Positions 1 to 12,400 of a DNA stretch of 64,000 nucleotides are shown one piece after another. Source of the stretch: Eucommia ulmoides (lineage: Eukaryota; Streptophyta; Magnoliopsida; Garryales; Eucommiaceae). The notes below the pieces were generated by a model. It was given only the letters and a program-made list of their open reading frames with translations. It searched no databases and was not told where the DNA came from. The DNA lies in the NCBI GenBank assembly GCA_016647705.1, contig CM028326.1:3286001-3350000 (forward strand). The letters run 5' to 3'. Every line of letters begins with the position of its first letter. The first letter of the stretch is position 1. The translations under genes were made by a program, and so were the position numbers.

Positions 1-166
1 CAATAAAAACATAAAGAAAACCATACTTCGAAATGACATATTCTACAGAAAACCCTAGAATTCAATACATATATTGAAACCAACAATTTTGCCGTAAATG
101 TTTCTTATTAGTGATTCTTTCGCATCGTCAGTGTAATTATAATCCGTAAATCAACTGTCAAATTAA
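1..166. other. Unassigned left flank of the solo LTR
   Basis: AT-rich sequence with no open reading frame I can support. It is contiguous with the sequence from 1892 once the solo LTR is removed. The stretch 1892-2330 has moderate GC and could be the 5' end or UTR of a minus-strand gene lying to the left, but no coding exon is visible. Confidence 0.4.
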
Positions 167-399
167 ATTCCTGATAGGTGTGAAAAACCTATCTATTTTC
201 AATCCGAATTGGTTAGTTTTTTAATATGTTTATAGTTATTTTTATTATGTTTTAATTAGTTTTCATACTTTTTGTATAACTCAGGTGTATGGGTAAAAAA
301 GATAGGAAACTGAAGCTAAAACGATAAGATCGAACCAAAGCGGTTCGAAGTTACGGTGGATAAACAAGTTCGGAGGCTAAAAGCTGAAACAGGCCCACT

Positions 400-690
400 G
401 CTTAGGCATCCAGACCACTGCCTAAGCGGTGAAGATGTAGAGAAGAGCAAAATGTTATTAACGGACGACCGCCGGAGCAGAAATTCTACCGCTTAGGCGG
501 AAATCCAGCAGAGGATGAAGAAGAGCTACTGACAGCTGCTCGCCTAGGCGGAATTTCTACCGCCTAGGCGAAAATCCAACAGAATGTTCTCCAGTCCACC
601 GCCTACTTCACCGCCCAAGCAATCAGACTTAACCGACCTAACTCCGCCTAGGCGGAATTTTCATCGCTTAAGCGGATTTGCCCTGCACAG
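400..690. repeat. Cluster of CCGCCTAGGCGG-type palindromes inside the LTR
   Basis: Repeated short palindromes built on CGCCTAGGCG, or the variant CGCTTAGGCG / GCCTAAGCG, occur at about 406, 420, 498, 541-551, 561-570 and 643-654. They are interleaved with similar spacers (variants of 'gaatttctac'). A second cluster of the same motif lies in the unrelated solo LTR at 47418-47545. Confidence 0.75.
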
Positions 691-718
691 CCTTTAGATA
701 TTTTTAGGATATTTTTGC

Positions 719-726
719 TATAAATA
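719..726 (+). promoter_or_regulatory. TATA box of the solo LTR
   Basis: TATAAATA followed by a C/T-rich leader, in the middle of the LTR where a U3/R boundary promoter would be expected. Activity is not established. Confidence 0.45.
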
Positions 727-1190
727 TCCCTTCTCCTCCCCCTTGGTCGGATCTCTCTAATCTCTCTTGCATTTTTTAGCCCCTTAGGCTATATTTAAGC
801 CGAGGGTTAGGAATTTTAGTGGTGGAGCTCGCATCCTGAAATGGATAAGACGGCGAATCGATCGTGGAGCGTTCTTAGCGGTTTATCTTCGGGCGAGGCT
901 AAGTTCTTCGATCGTTTTTCCTTATTTCTTTATCTTAGGAGTATGTGAACATGTTTAGCTCGTTATTTCTTGTATATGCGGCTATGGCCCCGAGTTAAAT
1001 ATGGATTGTAGTAGGGATTAACCTAATATTTATAAATACGTTGGTTGGATGATTTCGGTGTTTCGTTTGTAATTGTTCTTCGTAGTTTGATTGTATTTAT
1101 CGTATTGTTTGTTTATTATGCTTGGATTGATAAATGGAGAATACGGGATTTTGACAAAACCCCGGATTCGGATTAGGGTAAACAAATGCT

Positions 1191-1580
1191 ACGATTCAAT
1201 AACCCGGGAGAGAGTTGGATTGTGGACAATCGATGACGTTGGGCAAGACACACGCTACCTAGGGTCGTAAAGACGTTGAGGGGGACCTCTTCGTTGGCTC
1301 GAAGTTGCGTTATATTCCTCGTCTTACACTCGGAAGAGGTGGTGAAGGAGTTTTAGAACGGAGATTGTCGATAGGGTAAATACAACACGACGATTCAATA
1401 ACCCGGGAGGGAGTTGGATTGTGTGCAATCAATGACGCTGGGCGAGACTCGCGTGACCTAGGGTCGTTAAGACGTTGAAGGGACTTCTCCATTGACTCGA
1501 AGTCATGTATTCTCCCGTCTTACACTCGAAAGAGGTAGCGACGGAGTTTACGTACCGAGATTGTCAAATAGGTCGAACAA
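1191..1580 (+). repeat. Diverged 199-bp tandem duplication in the LTR
   Basis: The segment starting with 'acgattcaataacccggg' at 1191 recurs at 1390. The two copies share 'gagttggattgtg', 'cctagggtcgt', 'aagacgttga' and 'cgtcttacactcg' in the same order, with many substitutions between them. Confidence 0.8.
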
Positions 1581-1891
1581 CGTAAACGCGAGTAAATCGA
1601 AATCAAACACGTATTTGTAAACATGTTAATTCCTATACAATTCTTCACCCTAAAACATATTAATATATTAGTGTAGTTAATTTATGATATATTAGTATTA
1701 GTTTAATTAATTAAATACATTTGCTTTTTGCCTAGATAAAATTAGGTCACGACAAATGCGGTATTCGATAGTAACGACAACAATCCCTGTGGATACGATA
1801 ACCCGATCTTAACGATCACACTATACTAAAATTTAGACCTCGTATACTTGCGAGAGTAAGTGGCTGCATGTTTTACGCCCCTATCAATTCC

Positions 1892-3169
1892 CAACCGCAG
1901 CTTGACAGCTTCATCTTAACAAAGAGGAAATCAACCGTAAATACAGAAGCAAACAATTATTGTTCAATTGAGTATAGGAAGAGAAAATTGTACACAATCA
2001 CGTGAAGAAAAACGTAATAGGCTGATAAAAAGGAGCGTAGAGGGAAAAGAAACTCGAGATCAAACTAATGGGATACCAATTATCGCAATCAAACCCTAAC
2101 GAAAGCCGAATAAGTGAAGAAATTGGAAGTTTTAGAGTGAAATTCTCCGATTAAACTACAGAAACAAGAAAAACAACATCGATTCGAGAGTTGAATCGCA
2201 GAAATATTGACGGAGCAAGGAGAAGATCAACCGTAATTCATACCTCGAGAAAAATCGCACACCAAACTCCAGCGACGGCGAGGCAAAGCTTGTTACAATG
2301 TATACGCGGTTTTTTATGATTTCTTATCCGGAAATTTCAGGACACCTGTCGACGTGCTATTAAACGACGACGTTTAAGATGGCGCGTCACAAACTTATTT
2401 TGACTCAAAGACAAGGTTGACCAGTCGACTGTATGACCAATGTCACATGTACAATAAGAAACATTTTTGCATTGTTCATAATATTTTTTTATTTAATAAA
2501 TAATTACTTCACAAATATTTTTTTTGTACAAAAATATTTTTTGATGGCTAATCTTAAATTGAAATATGTAAATATTGTTAAAAAATTTATTAAAAATATA
2601 ATTAATTAATTCAGTTAATAGCTATAATTAATTAGTTATAGAAAATGAATTTGAGAAATAAAATAGAGTTGATCATTTGTTACTAAAACATTTCAGATTA
2701 ACATATTACAATATAAAATTATAGAATCAAAATTTGAATTACAGTGAGTTGATGAAATATTAAATGTAAAACAAAAAGAACAAATTGTACTACCAAACAT
2801 AAAGTAAAACGAAGTGACAGGAAAAAAAAAAAACTGAGACAATCGTTTGACGATTTTTCCTTAAACAAAATTTTGCCTCAGCTAGGGTGTTTATGTTTGA
2901 CTGAACGTATGCCTTATAGGATATAGCGATCGACACTTACTAGTACCAATACTGGAAACAAAAAACTTAGTGAACAGAAAAATGTTGAAACTCTCTCACT
3001 CTCAAGACAATAAGCTCTAAAGAAACACGTTAATATAAGCTTAAGATTGGATGCCTATATGTTAAGGAATGTTTGTCATTTTATAAAAGGCAAATTTAGT
3101 AACTAAAGATAATAAAGAGACCATCTGTGTAACGCTTGAATTAAAAAACATGAGTTAATTTTGTAACTC
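1892..3169. other. Intergenic, no gene supported
   Basis: The interval 1892-2400 has moderate GC with 'aaaccctaa'-like UTR texture; 2450-3169 is strongly AT-rich. No reading frame shows a recognisable domain. Confidence 0.4.
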
Positions 3170-3172
3170 TTA

Positions 3173-3634
3173 GGTGGCGTTTGATATGCGGGATTCGAGA
3201 TAGGATTGGAATGGCCATGAGAATGGTCATTCCATTTCCATGTTTGGTATATGAAATTTAATCCCATTCCCATTACCAAGGATTCCCTAATCCCATAAAA
3301 TATGGGATTAACCAATACCAAGATAAATTTGGTATTAGTTAATCCCTATTATATGGAATTAGATTTTAATCAATAATCGGCAAAAAAAAAAAAAAAAGAC
3401 CAAATAATCAAATATTTTAATTGGAATAAAATTTAATTAAATTAACAATTATACCGTTTGAAAATTCAATTAAATTACTATTTTACCATTTGATGTCATT
3501 CTAATACCACATGTAATCCTCTTAATTACCAAACATAGGAATAGTAATAATTATTCCATTCCATTACCATACTAATTCCAATCCTATTGTCATTCCATTC
3601 CATTCTATTCCATTCCAGCGTACCAAACGTAGCG
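3173..3634. mobile_element. Tourist-type (PIF/Harbinger) MITE
   Basis: The 462-bp element is flanked by TTA on both sides (3170-3172 and 3635-3637). Its terminal inverted repeats begin GGTGGCGTTTGATATGC at the left and, reverse-complemented, CGCTACGTTTGGTACGC at the right. The inverted similarity continues inward with 'ggattggaatg'. A TTA duplication plus a GTTTGG-type terminus is characteristic of PIF/Harbinger-derived MITEs. It has no coding capacity. A related 5' half lies at 60436-60720. Confidence 0.8.
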
Positions 3635-3637
3635 TTA

Positions 3638-5550
3638 CTAGTTACACAACCTCCATATATTTGTAACTATCTGTAATTACGAACCTGAACAATTGGGCTA
3701 TATTTGGGATTAATCTAATTTTTGGATTAATTTTGTTTAAAAGGATATTAAGATCAAGTCAACCATTCCCAAGGCCACAAGCGCAGGCCTAGGGCCCCGC
3801 TTAGTCCGACCAGGTAATTGGTTGGTGATGCATGTGCACATGTGACTTTATTTATGTTATAGTCATTAACTTACTTTCTGTTCATATCAATTCAACATTT
3901 TAAAGAACTTACTTTCAAGAGGTAAGTCAAGTATTAATAAATGATTTTTTATATTTTGCAATAACTAATGTGGGAAAACTCATACGTCACATCAATCAAC
4001 AATTTCAAATGGATTCTTGGACAATTTTAATTCACTTTTAAATAATTTTTGACAAATAAATATACCACATTCATTTTCTTACCAAAAAAATATATTGATA
4101 TATTTCAACCGACCGATTTTACCCCTCGTATGCCCTTTGTTTTGATTTTATTTTTCTAAAAAAATATTCATTTTCAAACAAAATAAAATTGAACCATCCA
4201 ATAAAAAATAAACCTAGGTAAATGTCTTAAAATTTATTTACATTTTATTTTTAATTTGAATATGTGAGATAGTAAAACATGTAAGCAATGTTCAATTGTG
4301 ATATTTTTCTGTGCACAATTTTGTATAAGTTTTATTGTCTCTACTATTAATATATAAAATAGAAGGACATCCGGTGACAAATCCCTTATTTTACTTTTAA
4401 TTTTAAAAAAAAATCAGAAATAGAAACAATTTGTGTTTTAGTCATATCGATTTAAAAAAAGCGAAAACCCAAGATACGTGTTTGCACACGCGCAATTACA
4501 TATAACTAAAAAAAAATTATGTGTAAAAAAAAAAAAAAATCATAATTAATGACAAACAAACAAATAAGAAACATTTTTTTTTTTTTTTTTTTATTATCAT
4601 CAAACAAATAATAAAACAAAAAACAATCATTTTTTTTTTTTTAAAAAAAGAAGAATCTATTGAGTGATTGATGGGGTGGGGGGTGTTAATGGAAGGTTGT
4701 CCGAAAGACAGAGGGAATCAAAATGTGTTGTGAAAGGGTGGTACAAGAAAAACAGCTCCTCATCCTCTTTTTTAAAGAGTGCAAGAATATGGATTCCATT
4801 TTTTTATTATTATTTTTCATGTACACCCTAACTTTAATAATAAATTGCACATTTGCATCTCAAGATTCACATTTATTTCAATCCCCTAAAATTAAAAATA
4901 TTGTTAATAATTTTAGACAAAAAAATAGATATTTCTCAGTACGTGATCTTCTAATATAGATATTTTATCATTTTATCATTCCATCAAAATACTAAAAACG
5001 TTTTCTTCTAACTTTTCCCTAATAATGATTCGTCTGAAAATGAGATAGAAACTAAATCGTTCCTAGAGGAAAAACATCTAAAAATTAATGTAATAATGAA
5101 ATGATGAAAATATGCCTACTAGAAGATTACTTACTGAGTACAACCAATTTTTTTGTCCAGAATTATTAATTAATTTATTTTTTTTGCAAAATTAAAATAA
5201 ATGTAGCACTTGTGCGATCAAATATATAATTTAACAAATTTAAGGATCCGAATAGATGCGGAATTATACTTCAAGGACCAAAATTTGATTGTTCCTCTAT
5301 TTGCTACATTTATCACATGTCCCTTTTTATTGCATGAATTGGTTTTTTGTTTGTTTGTTTGCTTTTTTTTTTGTTTGGTCAAAATTTGAAGAGGTTACAA
5401 CTTACAATCTACCCTTCTCCAATCATTCACCTAATTTAGATGTCATGTTATTTATGCATACATACCTACATCTAAATTGCAATCGCACATGGTCCAAAAC
5501 TCAAATTGCTATACGACTTATGATTTTGACCAATTTTTTGTTTTTTTTTT
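3638..5550. other. AT-rich intergenic spacer
   Basis: Homopolymer-rich A/T sequence with poly(A) and poly(T) runs near 4500-4640. The short open frames (for example 4723-4959 and 5289-5555) are low-complexity and F/L-rich. I see no gene. Confidence 0.5.
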
Positions 5551-5950
5551 TTTGACACTTTGTACCCTCAAAATTTGACAAAATTCTCATTTTGGGTTCC
5601 CATGGTTTAGATTTAAACATATAACACCTTAAAGTCTCTTAAACATCCGACTACAGTCCAAGGTCATTATTCCTATTATAATTTTGAACGAAAAACAACT
5701 GCTTGTCGTTCTCCTGACTGTTTTTAACAAATTTTATTGACGGTTCCAACCTCCTCTATTCTTCTCCTTCTTTCCCAAATAATCACACACACATGATGAC
5801 TTTTTAGAAAATTTGTAAGTGAGAAAGAAAAGGGTTAGTTGGGTGCATGATAATTGGATAGTTTTCAAAATTGTAATGATTATGAAACTTATATGTTCAA
5901 ATTGAAACTACAGGGACAAAAGTCAAAAAAGGTCAAACTTTAAGAATGAG
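5551..5950. mobile_element. MITE-like inverted-repeat element, copy 1
   Basis: The left end ('cccatggtttagatttaaac' near 5599) is the approximate inverse of the right end ('caaattgaaactacagggac' near 5896), so the block is bounded by imperfect inverted repeats of about 50 bp. A diverged direct copy lies at 6405-6900. Exact ends and target duplication were not resolved. Confidence 0.5.
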
Positions 5951-6404
5951 TTTGGAGTATTATTTTTGGATATAACAAATGATAAAATCACTTAACTTAA
6001 TTTGTTATTTTAATTAATTTTATATGTGCAACTTATTGCATACAATTGATAAAAGAACTCGACAAAAAAAAAAACAATTTTTTTTAATTGTCGAATAAAA
6101 CAAAATTCGTTTAATTTCAAATTTTTCAGTGGAAATCGTCGAATTTGACATTTTTTTTTTGTTGTCGTCGAAATATCAACATAATAATTTGATTTGAATT
6201 CCTATTTTAAAGAATTCTAATTATTATGACCAAACAAAAAAGGACCAAATTGCAAATAAAAGAATCTAAGAACCTATTCTTTGAAGGGAGGTTTCAACAA
6301 AGGAATATTCTAGTAGGCTCTTGAGGTAAGAAATGGTGGAGAAATTAATTACAAAAATGTAATGATACAATTATTGAATTGTCCCTTTCACCACTTTTGT
6401 TTTG

Positions 6405-6900
6405 CCAAATTTATGTTTTTTTTCAACATTTTATACCCCTAAAATTAACTAAAATCTCACTTTGGTCCCTATAGTTTCAATTGAAATTACAACACCTTAA
6501 AATTTCTCAATCATCTCGTTACAGTCCAAGTTATTATCTCTATTACAATTTTGAATGAAAAACAATCACCTATCATGCACCTAACTATTTTTAATAGACT
6601 TTACGAGCAATTCTAAGTCATATAACATAATAGATATACAGACAAACACAACCACATGAAGTTTTTTGTATAAAATTTTGTAACGGAGAAGAAAGAGATT
6701 GAAAATGTCGATAAACCCATTTAAAAATAGTTGGGTGCATGATAGTTGACGGTTAGCAGTCCGAACTTGTACTAGATTTATTGATTTGAACTGAAGTGGG
6801 ATAATTACAGAATTTTAGGGTTTATATGTTCAAATTATAACCACAGGGACCAAAGAAAAATAATGATGAAACTTCAATGGTACAAAATATCTAAAACCCT
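6405..6900. mobile_element. MITE-like inverted-repeat element, copy 2
   Basis: Same order of blocks as copy 1: 'ggtccctatagtttcaattg' near 6463, 'ttacagtccaag' near 6519, 'gttgggtgcatgatag' near 6729, and an inverted 'accacagggacc' near 6840. The two copies are direct repeats about 0.85 kb apart with substantial divergence. Confidence 0.5.
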
Positions 6901-7860
6901 AAATTGATTCATACAGCTCTTAGCCAAATAATTACTTTCATTCTTAATCTAGGTGATTGATTCAAGGGACAAGGCTTTACAAGGCTAAATTGACAGGTAA
7001 TTGATGGATTAGTGTAAAATTAATTAATAATTTTATGAACACAAATTTAAAAAATTGACAACACTATGAAAATGACACAAGAAAAATTGTTTTGGTTAGT
7101 GTAAATGAATTTAAATTTTTTTTTTTTTAAATAAAAACCGATTATTTTTTTAACTAAAAAAAAAAAAAAAAATTCTTGATAAACAGTTCAAAATTTAAAA
7201 TTTTTGTCCACACTATCCACACGCATTAATAATTTTTTTTTTCATATTCTCAAATTTTACAATTTACTCCTCATTTCAATTCATTTTTGAGAAATCTAAT
7301 AATTTTATTAAAAGTCCAAAGTCATTGTACGCCATTACATGGAAAAATTATAGTAATGTTGTGCAGGATTGGGTCTTGGACCTCTCTTAACCCTAAAATT
7401 TAACTCACGAGGTGAAGTTTTCTTTAACACTTATAACTTAACCAACAACATTTTTTAGATTTGATGTGGGATAAAATCAATACTTTTAAGTAGTACAGTA
7501 ATTATGAATTTTAAGAAAAATTATTATAACGTGTGGACTACTTGAGTTAAAAATTTTTAATTTTTTAAAAATTCATAATTATTGCAGAAAAATTATAGCA
7601 ATTCAGCAGTTTGTACTTTCGACCAAATTATTGATTTAAAAATAAATAAATAAAAACAGCGAAATTAAATGGCTGATTTGTGCATAGAAAATGTTATGTT
7701 GGGAGAGGTTCCCATTTTTTATGCCTGATAGTACTTCGAGAGATTAGTCTCCGCCGATCGTGGTGCGGGTGACCCTGGATCGATTTTTTTTTTTGGCTGA
7801 TTAATGAAAAAAATTAAAGAAACAACCCACGAGGCAGATTAAAAAGAAAAAGAAAAAGAA
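6901..7860. other. AT-rich upstream region of the RING gene
   Basis: The part at about 7250-7620 resembles the interior of the hAT element at 12801-13341 (shared order of 'ttttacaatttactc', 'aaaagtccaaagtcat' and 'ggaaaaattatagt'-like words). It may be an old relic of the same family, but no termini are visible. Confidence 0.35.
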
Positions 7861-7862
7861 AA

Positions 7863-7870
7863 TATAAAAA
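7863..7870 (+). promoter_or_regulatory. Candidate TATA box of the RING-H2 gene
   Basis: TATAAAAA lies about 30-60 bp upstream of a CT-repeat-rich leader (7915-7965) of the type common in plant 5' UTRs. Placement is inferred from spacing only. Confidence 0.4.
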
Positions 7871-7894
7871 TAGAAGATAACAGGACAATAAACA

Positions 7895-9407
7895 GGCTCC
7901 ATTCAGGCGCCCTGTCTCTCTCTCTCTCTCTCTTCCCCCCCCCCTTCTCTCTCTGTCTCCATTGCTCGTTGTCCTGAAATTCTCTCATCATCTTCTCTGT
8001 ACTTCTGATCGATCATCAACTTGGTGAGTAATTGTTTTTTCTGTAATAATTTTTTTCTGCGATTTCCGTTTGGTTTTTATTTCCGATCATCAGTTTCCGT
8101 TCCATTTCAATAATTTCAAAGGTTGTTCTTTCCGTGGATAATACTAATATCATCAAGGATGCATATGTCTGAATTCACATTATATCCAGTAGTTAGCCTT
8201 CTAAAAGTAAGTAGTTTTGCGGATTTTTGTTCGATTTTAATTTCGATAATCGAATTTGATTTTCCCTTTTTTTTTTGTTCGTTTTTTCTACGCGAATTTA
8301 GGGCTTCGCAAATTGGCAAAGAAGCGCAGATAATCTGTTTTCAATTTGTTTGGGGAATACTTAAAAGGCGATAATTCGAAGCTTGATTCCGTTGATGACA
8401 AAAAGGTACTAGATTATCTTTATCCCTCTCATGTTGTAATTCTTAATCTTTGTCGGATGGTTTTTTTTTTTTTTTCATAGGTTGTTCTTTTACCAAGAAC
8501 CAAACAACAACTTAGCAAGAGGAGAAAGAAACGGATATATTTATTTATATCCTATTTCATGTAATGATGTTAAGTGTAGAACATTAAGATTAATGATCTA
8601 AATTTAGCCAATTCATGTGGATATGTTAGAAACAGACATATGATGGTGCTCCAACATTTGAACATTGATGATGTTAATTAATGAGTCATTTCTATGCTAT
8701 TTTGGCCTAGAGTGACGGCACATATGCTTTTAGATTACGATGTTAGGATTTATAGTCTACTAGTTCATGCTTCGTGGCTAAGGCCGCTCGTAATTATTTT
8801 ATATATAGATTTTAAAAGAAATTAAATAACTTAAAAAATTGGTCAATGTTCATATCCCACAAATTAAAAAATTTAATCTAGTACACAATCATCAATTAAA
8901 TTGTTCGGCAAAGAAAAAACATAAATCAACAAATATTTAAACCGGGACCTGAAGAAACCAATCTCGGTCAAAATGGTTCATGGCTGAAGAAACCACTTCT
9001 TCCACGAACTTGAAAAAGTGGGTTAGTGGATTTTTGGCAGAGGGTGTTAGGCATGAACCCATATTGACAAAAATGATCTGAGCTTCTCATTTAGTTTAAT
9101 TTAATCCAGACTGCTAAAATGTTTTTCAATTAAAAAACAATCCTGATTTATTAATATATTGCTTGCTGCGAAAGGGATAGTTTCTTACTTGCCTGCACTG
9201 GTTTTCTCATCTCAATGATTCTTTGATTGTTTTCCTCGTAGAAGTTATATATAATTTAAGGACTTCTGATGAAGTTATGTATAATTTTCTATCCCTTAGT
9301 TGAAGTAACCTTTTATTGTCAAGATTTATATACCTACAATTCCTTCTCATGCATTAACCGTTCGTCTTTTCTCAATCCAGGAATAGTTTTACAACTTTTT
9401 ATTCAGG
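7895..9407 (+). other. 5' UTR exon and 5'-UTR intron of the RING-H2 gene
   Basis: A C/T-rich leader ends with the donor TTG|GTGAGT (exon end 8023). The acceptor is ATTCAG|G at 9406, immediately before the ATG at 9408, or possibly AATCCAG at 9380. A long intron inside the 5' UTR is common in this E3 ligase family. The transcription start is not known; I place it near 7895 from the TATA box. Confidence 0.55.
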
Positions 9408-12400
9408 ATGGGGCAAAGGGTTATGGATCAACAAGGAGATATGACTGATTTAATATTGGGCCAACGCCATTCTCCACCCGAACCCGTAATTCTCTACCAA
9501 AACATACCCAATTTTCCACCGCCCAATGTTCACACGCCATTCCAAGCTCCAGCCAATAGTCTTCCGCCACATCATGATGCTGCGCTGTTCTACAGGTTGA
9601 TGCAATATAACGGTGTTCAACATCCTTATACTTCCACGAATCCTGACTTGGTTGGTTCCACTTCGTCAAATCATTATAATCCGTACACTCCTCCTTTGGA
9701 TACTAGGGTTTTTGCTGTCCCTCTGGATCATGGCTCCCACCATCAATTCCCGTATCCAAACAACCACGGATACAATCAATTCATGGATGTTGACAGCGGT
9801 TTATATAAGCGAAAGATTGCTGACGGAAATATTGGAAATTTCCAGTATAGTTATGCTTTGGCAGGTTCAAGTTCTTCATCTGTTCTCGGTGCTAGATCTC
9901 TCGAATCTGAAGTTGGGTCTTACAGAAGTATGAGTAATATTCCTGGTGGTGTTGGTCTTGATTCTTCGTCTGTTCATGGCAACAACAACTATTTGATTCA
10001 CGGAAATTATCAGGGGCAGCCCTTTCAGACAGCTGCCTCTCCCTGGTTGGACCAGCAAATTAGCGGCAATTCTTGTGATATTGGCACTTTGCCATGGAAT
10101 CAGGCACCGGCTTTGCCATATCTGCACGGTAAATTTCCTTCCTCTTCTTATGAAGTTAAATTAAACTATAGTTTCCATCCATGTTAACCTATTTTTCCTA
10201 CCAATAGGTGAATTTAGACTTTCTATTCATTTTTTCAGTTAATTTCTTTTCTTTCTTTTTTTCTTTCCCTGGTAACCAGAACTTTTACTAGCACCAAGAG
10301 ATTATGAAACCTTTAAAATAGGATTTACGAGGAGGAAAAAAAAAAAAAAAAAAAAAAGAAAAAGAAAAAGAAATAAACACACAAGAAATAGAACCAAAAG
10401 AAAGCAGAAAGAAAATGAATGAAAAAGAAGACAGTTAGTTGATCAACATATTACACTTAGTTCTGGGATCTGAATCCCGCTTCCATGGGAAGGTTAAATA
10501 CCTTTTTGTTCTTCTTATGATCCTTTTATGCTTAACAAACTAGGATTAAGTAACACCCACCACCCACCACCCACCGCCTGCCCTCCTACCCCCAGGAAAA
10601 AAAAAAAAAAAGAAAAGAAAAGGGAACTCCACAATTTCCGTGTAATATTGATAGAATGATTTGATGTATCCTCTTGTTTGACAATATAAATATGAGGTGC
10701 CAAATGGATGGTTTAGGTCAGACACAGATTGGTCATTCATGGTTGAGGGTATTTATTGGTTGGGTTTGCCAGTCGGTTTCCTGAGGGATACTTGGGCTTT
10801 GATCCCACTCACTCTTTTTTGGAGTCTTTAGAGGAAGTGGAATCGACATATTTTTGGAGTTGCTTTGTCTCTATTTGAAAAAATTCTTCCTTTATATGCT
10901 TTGTTTTTTAGTATTGAATTTCTTGATTTTGTAGGAGAATTCAATGCTTCTTAGTTGTTCAGGGTTGACACCCATTGCGTCTCTTATATATATATATATA
11001 TATCCTTGTGTACTTAGCAAAAATCTGTTGGGTATCGATTGGATGATTTATTAATCAAATAAAAGTGGATAAAAACGGCAATCCAATGCAAGGAGGCTCT
11101 CGCCATTGCAGTGTCTGGGGAGGGTCAGATGTACGTTTAACCTTATCCCTCTGCAGAGAGAGAAAGTTTTTAAGATTTAAACCTAGGTCCTCTAGGTCAC
11201 AATGGAGCAACTTTACCATTGTACCCAAGGCTCGCACTCAATCAGATAAAAGTGGATGAGTATCATAAATGTATGGGTGAACCTGGATTTTCCATACAAA
11301 TTGTTTTTCTTGCTCTCTTACTGGAAAAAAGAAAAGAAAGAAAAAGTGTTTTTCTTTCAGTTGTAATTCGCATTCTGGTTGGTGTTTTTGTTAGGTTTTG
11401 CATTTTTAATGTTTTTGTTTCATTTCCATAAACATATTTTTTTGTTCTCAGATTTCTATTTCAAAGCTAATTGTCATCTCACTCTCACTTGGATATTATC
11501 GTTATTTCAGGGAACATCAATGGAGTTTGTATAGAGGCTGGTAATGTGGGTGTACAAGGATATCCATTAACAACCAGCAATAGGAGTTCCTCAAGTTTTC
11601 CTCATCCTCCTCCTCCGCCTGTCCCCCACTGTCGCCCTAATCTTAATCTTCCTCCACCACCACCTTTACCGGGGTTTAGAGGCCTCAATATGGACTTGCA
11701 TTCTCAAGGAGCAATGCCTTTACATAGATATTCAGCACCTGGCGGCTCATACAGTGCTAGCATAAACCCTTTTCAGGATGCTGCAGAGGCTGGACCTAGA
11801 CATTTGGGACCTGTTCCCCCAACTAACTTTAGGATGTATAGACCTCATCGGAGGGATGTCATGGTTGAGGCAAACCCGAGACAGCGCAACCTTCCTCACT
11901 TGAGAGTTCTTCCAGAAGATGTAACCCTCTCCTCCCCTCTGTGTTTTTTAGTTTTTGTTTCTTTACATATATACATACATGTGCGTGTGTATGTATATGT
12001 ATATATATGTGTGTGTATGTGTGTGTTATAGTTTGTTCATGATCACTGACTATGTATGTATGGGTTTGATGTGTGTAGGGGGTTGCCATACTTGAGATTC
12101 CAGGTTATCATGAGGCAGGGGATTCCATTGATCATCATAGGGATTTGCGCTTGGATATAGATCACATGTCATACGAAGTAAGCTGAGAAAAATCAGTCAT
12201 TTTCTCTTACCGATAAGGATATTTTCTTAGGCAGCATTTGGTTTCAAGGAATTGAAGCCACGGAATTGGACTTTGAAAAGAATGCATGCAGAAACTTGAT
12301 GCTTTCATTTCTAATTCCAATTTCAAGGCTCCAATTCCTTGCAACCAAACACTACCTTAGTATTTTCTTGAACTTCGCAGGGATCGTCATAGGCAAGGTA

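Larger units (their letters stand above)
172..1886 (+). mobile_element. Solo LTR, probably Ty3/gypsy Athila-like
   Basis: A 1,715-bp sequence begins TGATAGG and ends CCTATCA, so it has the TG...CA ends of an LTR with a 7-bp terminal inverted repeat. It is flanked on both sides by the identical 5-bp duplication ATTCC (167-171 and 1887-1891). No internal retrotransposon domain lies next to it, so it is a solo LTR left by LTR-LTR recombination. The 3' part, with a phrase like 'caatccctgtggatacgat' near 1780 and 'tatacttgcg' near 1845, resembles Athila-type LTR ends from memory; that lineage call is inference. The + orientation is supported by a TATA box at 719. Confidence 0.85.

Noticed and set aside
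11859-12089. Minus-strand frame over a GT/TA microsatellite in the RING gene
   Set aside because: Compositional; overlaps a true exon and intron on the other strand.
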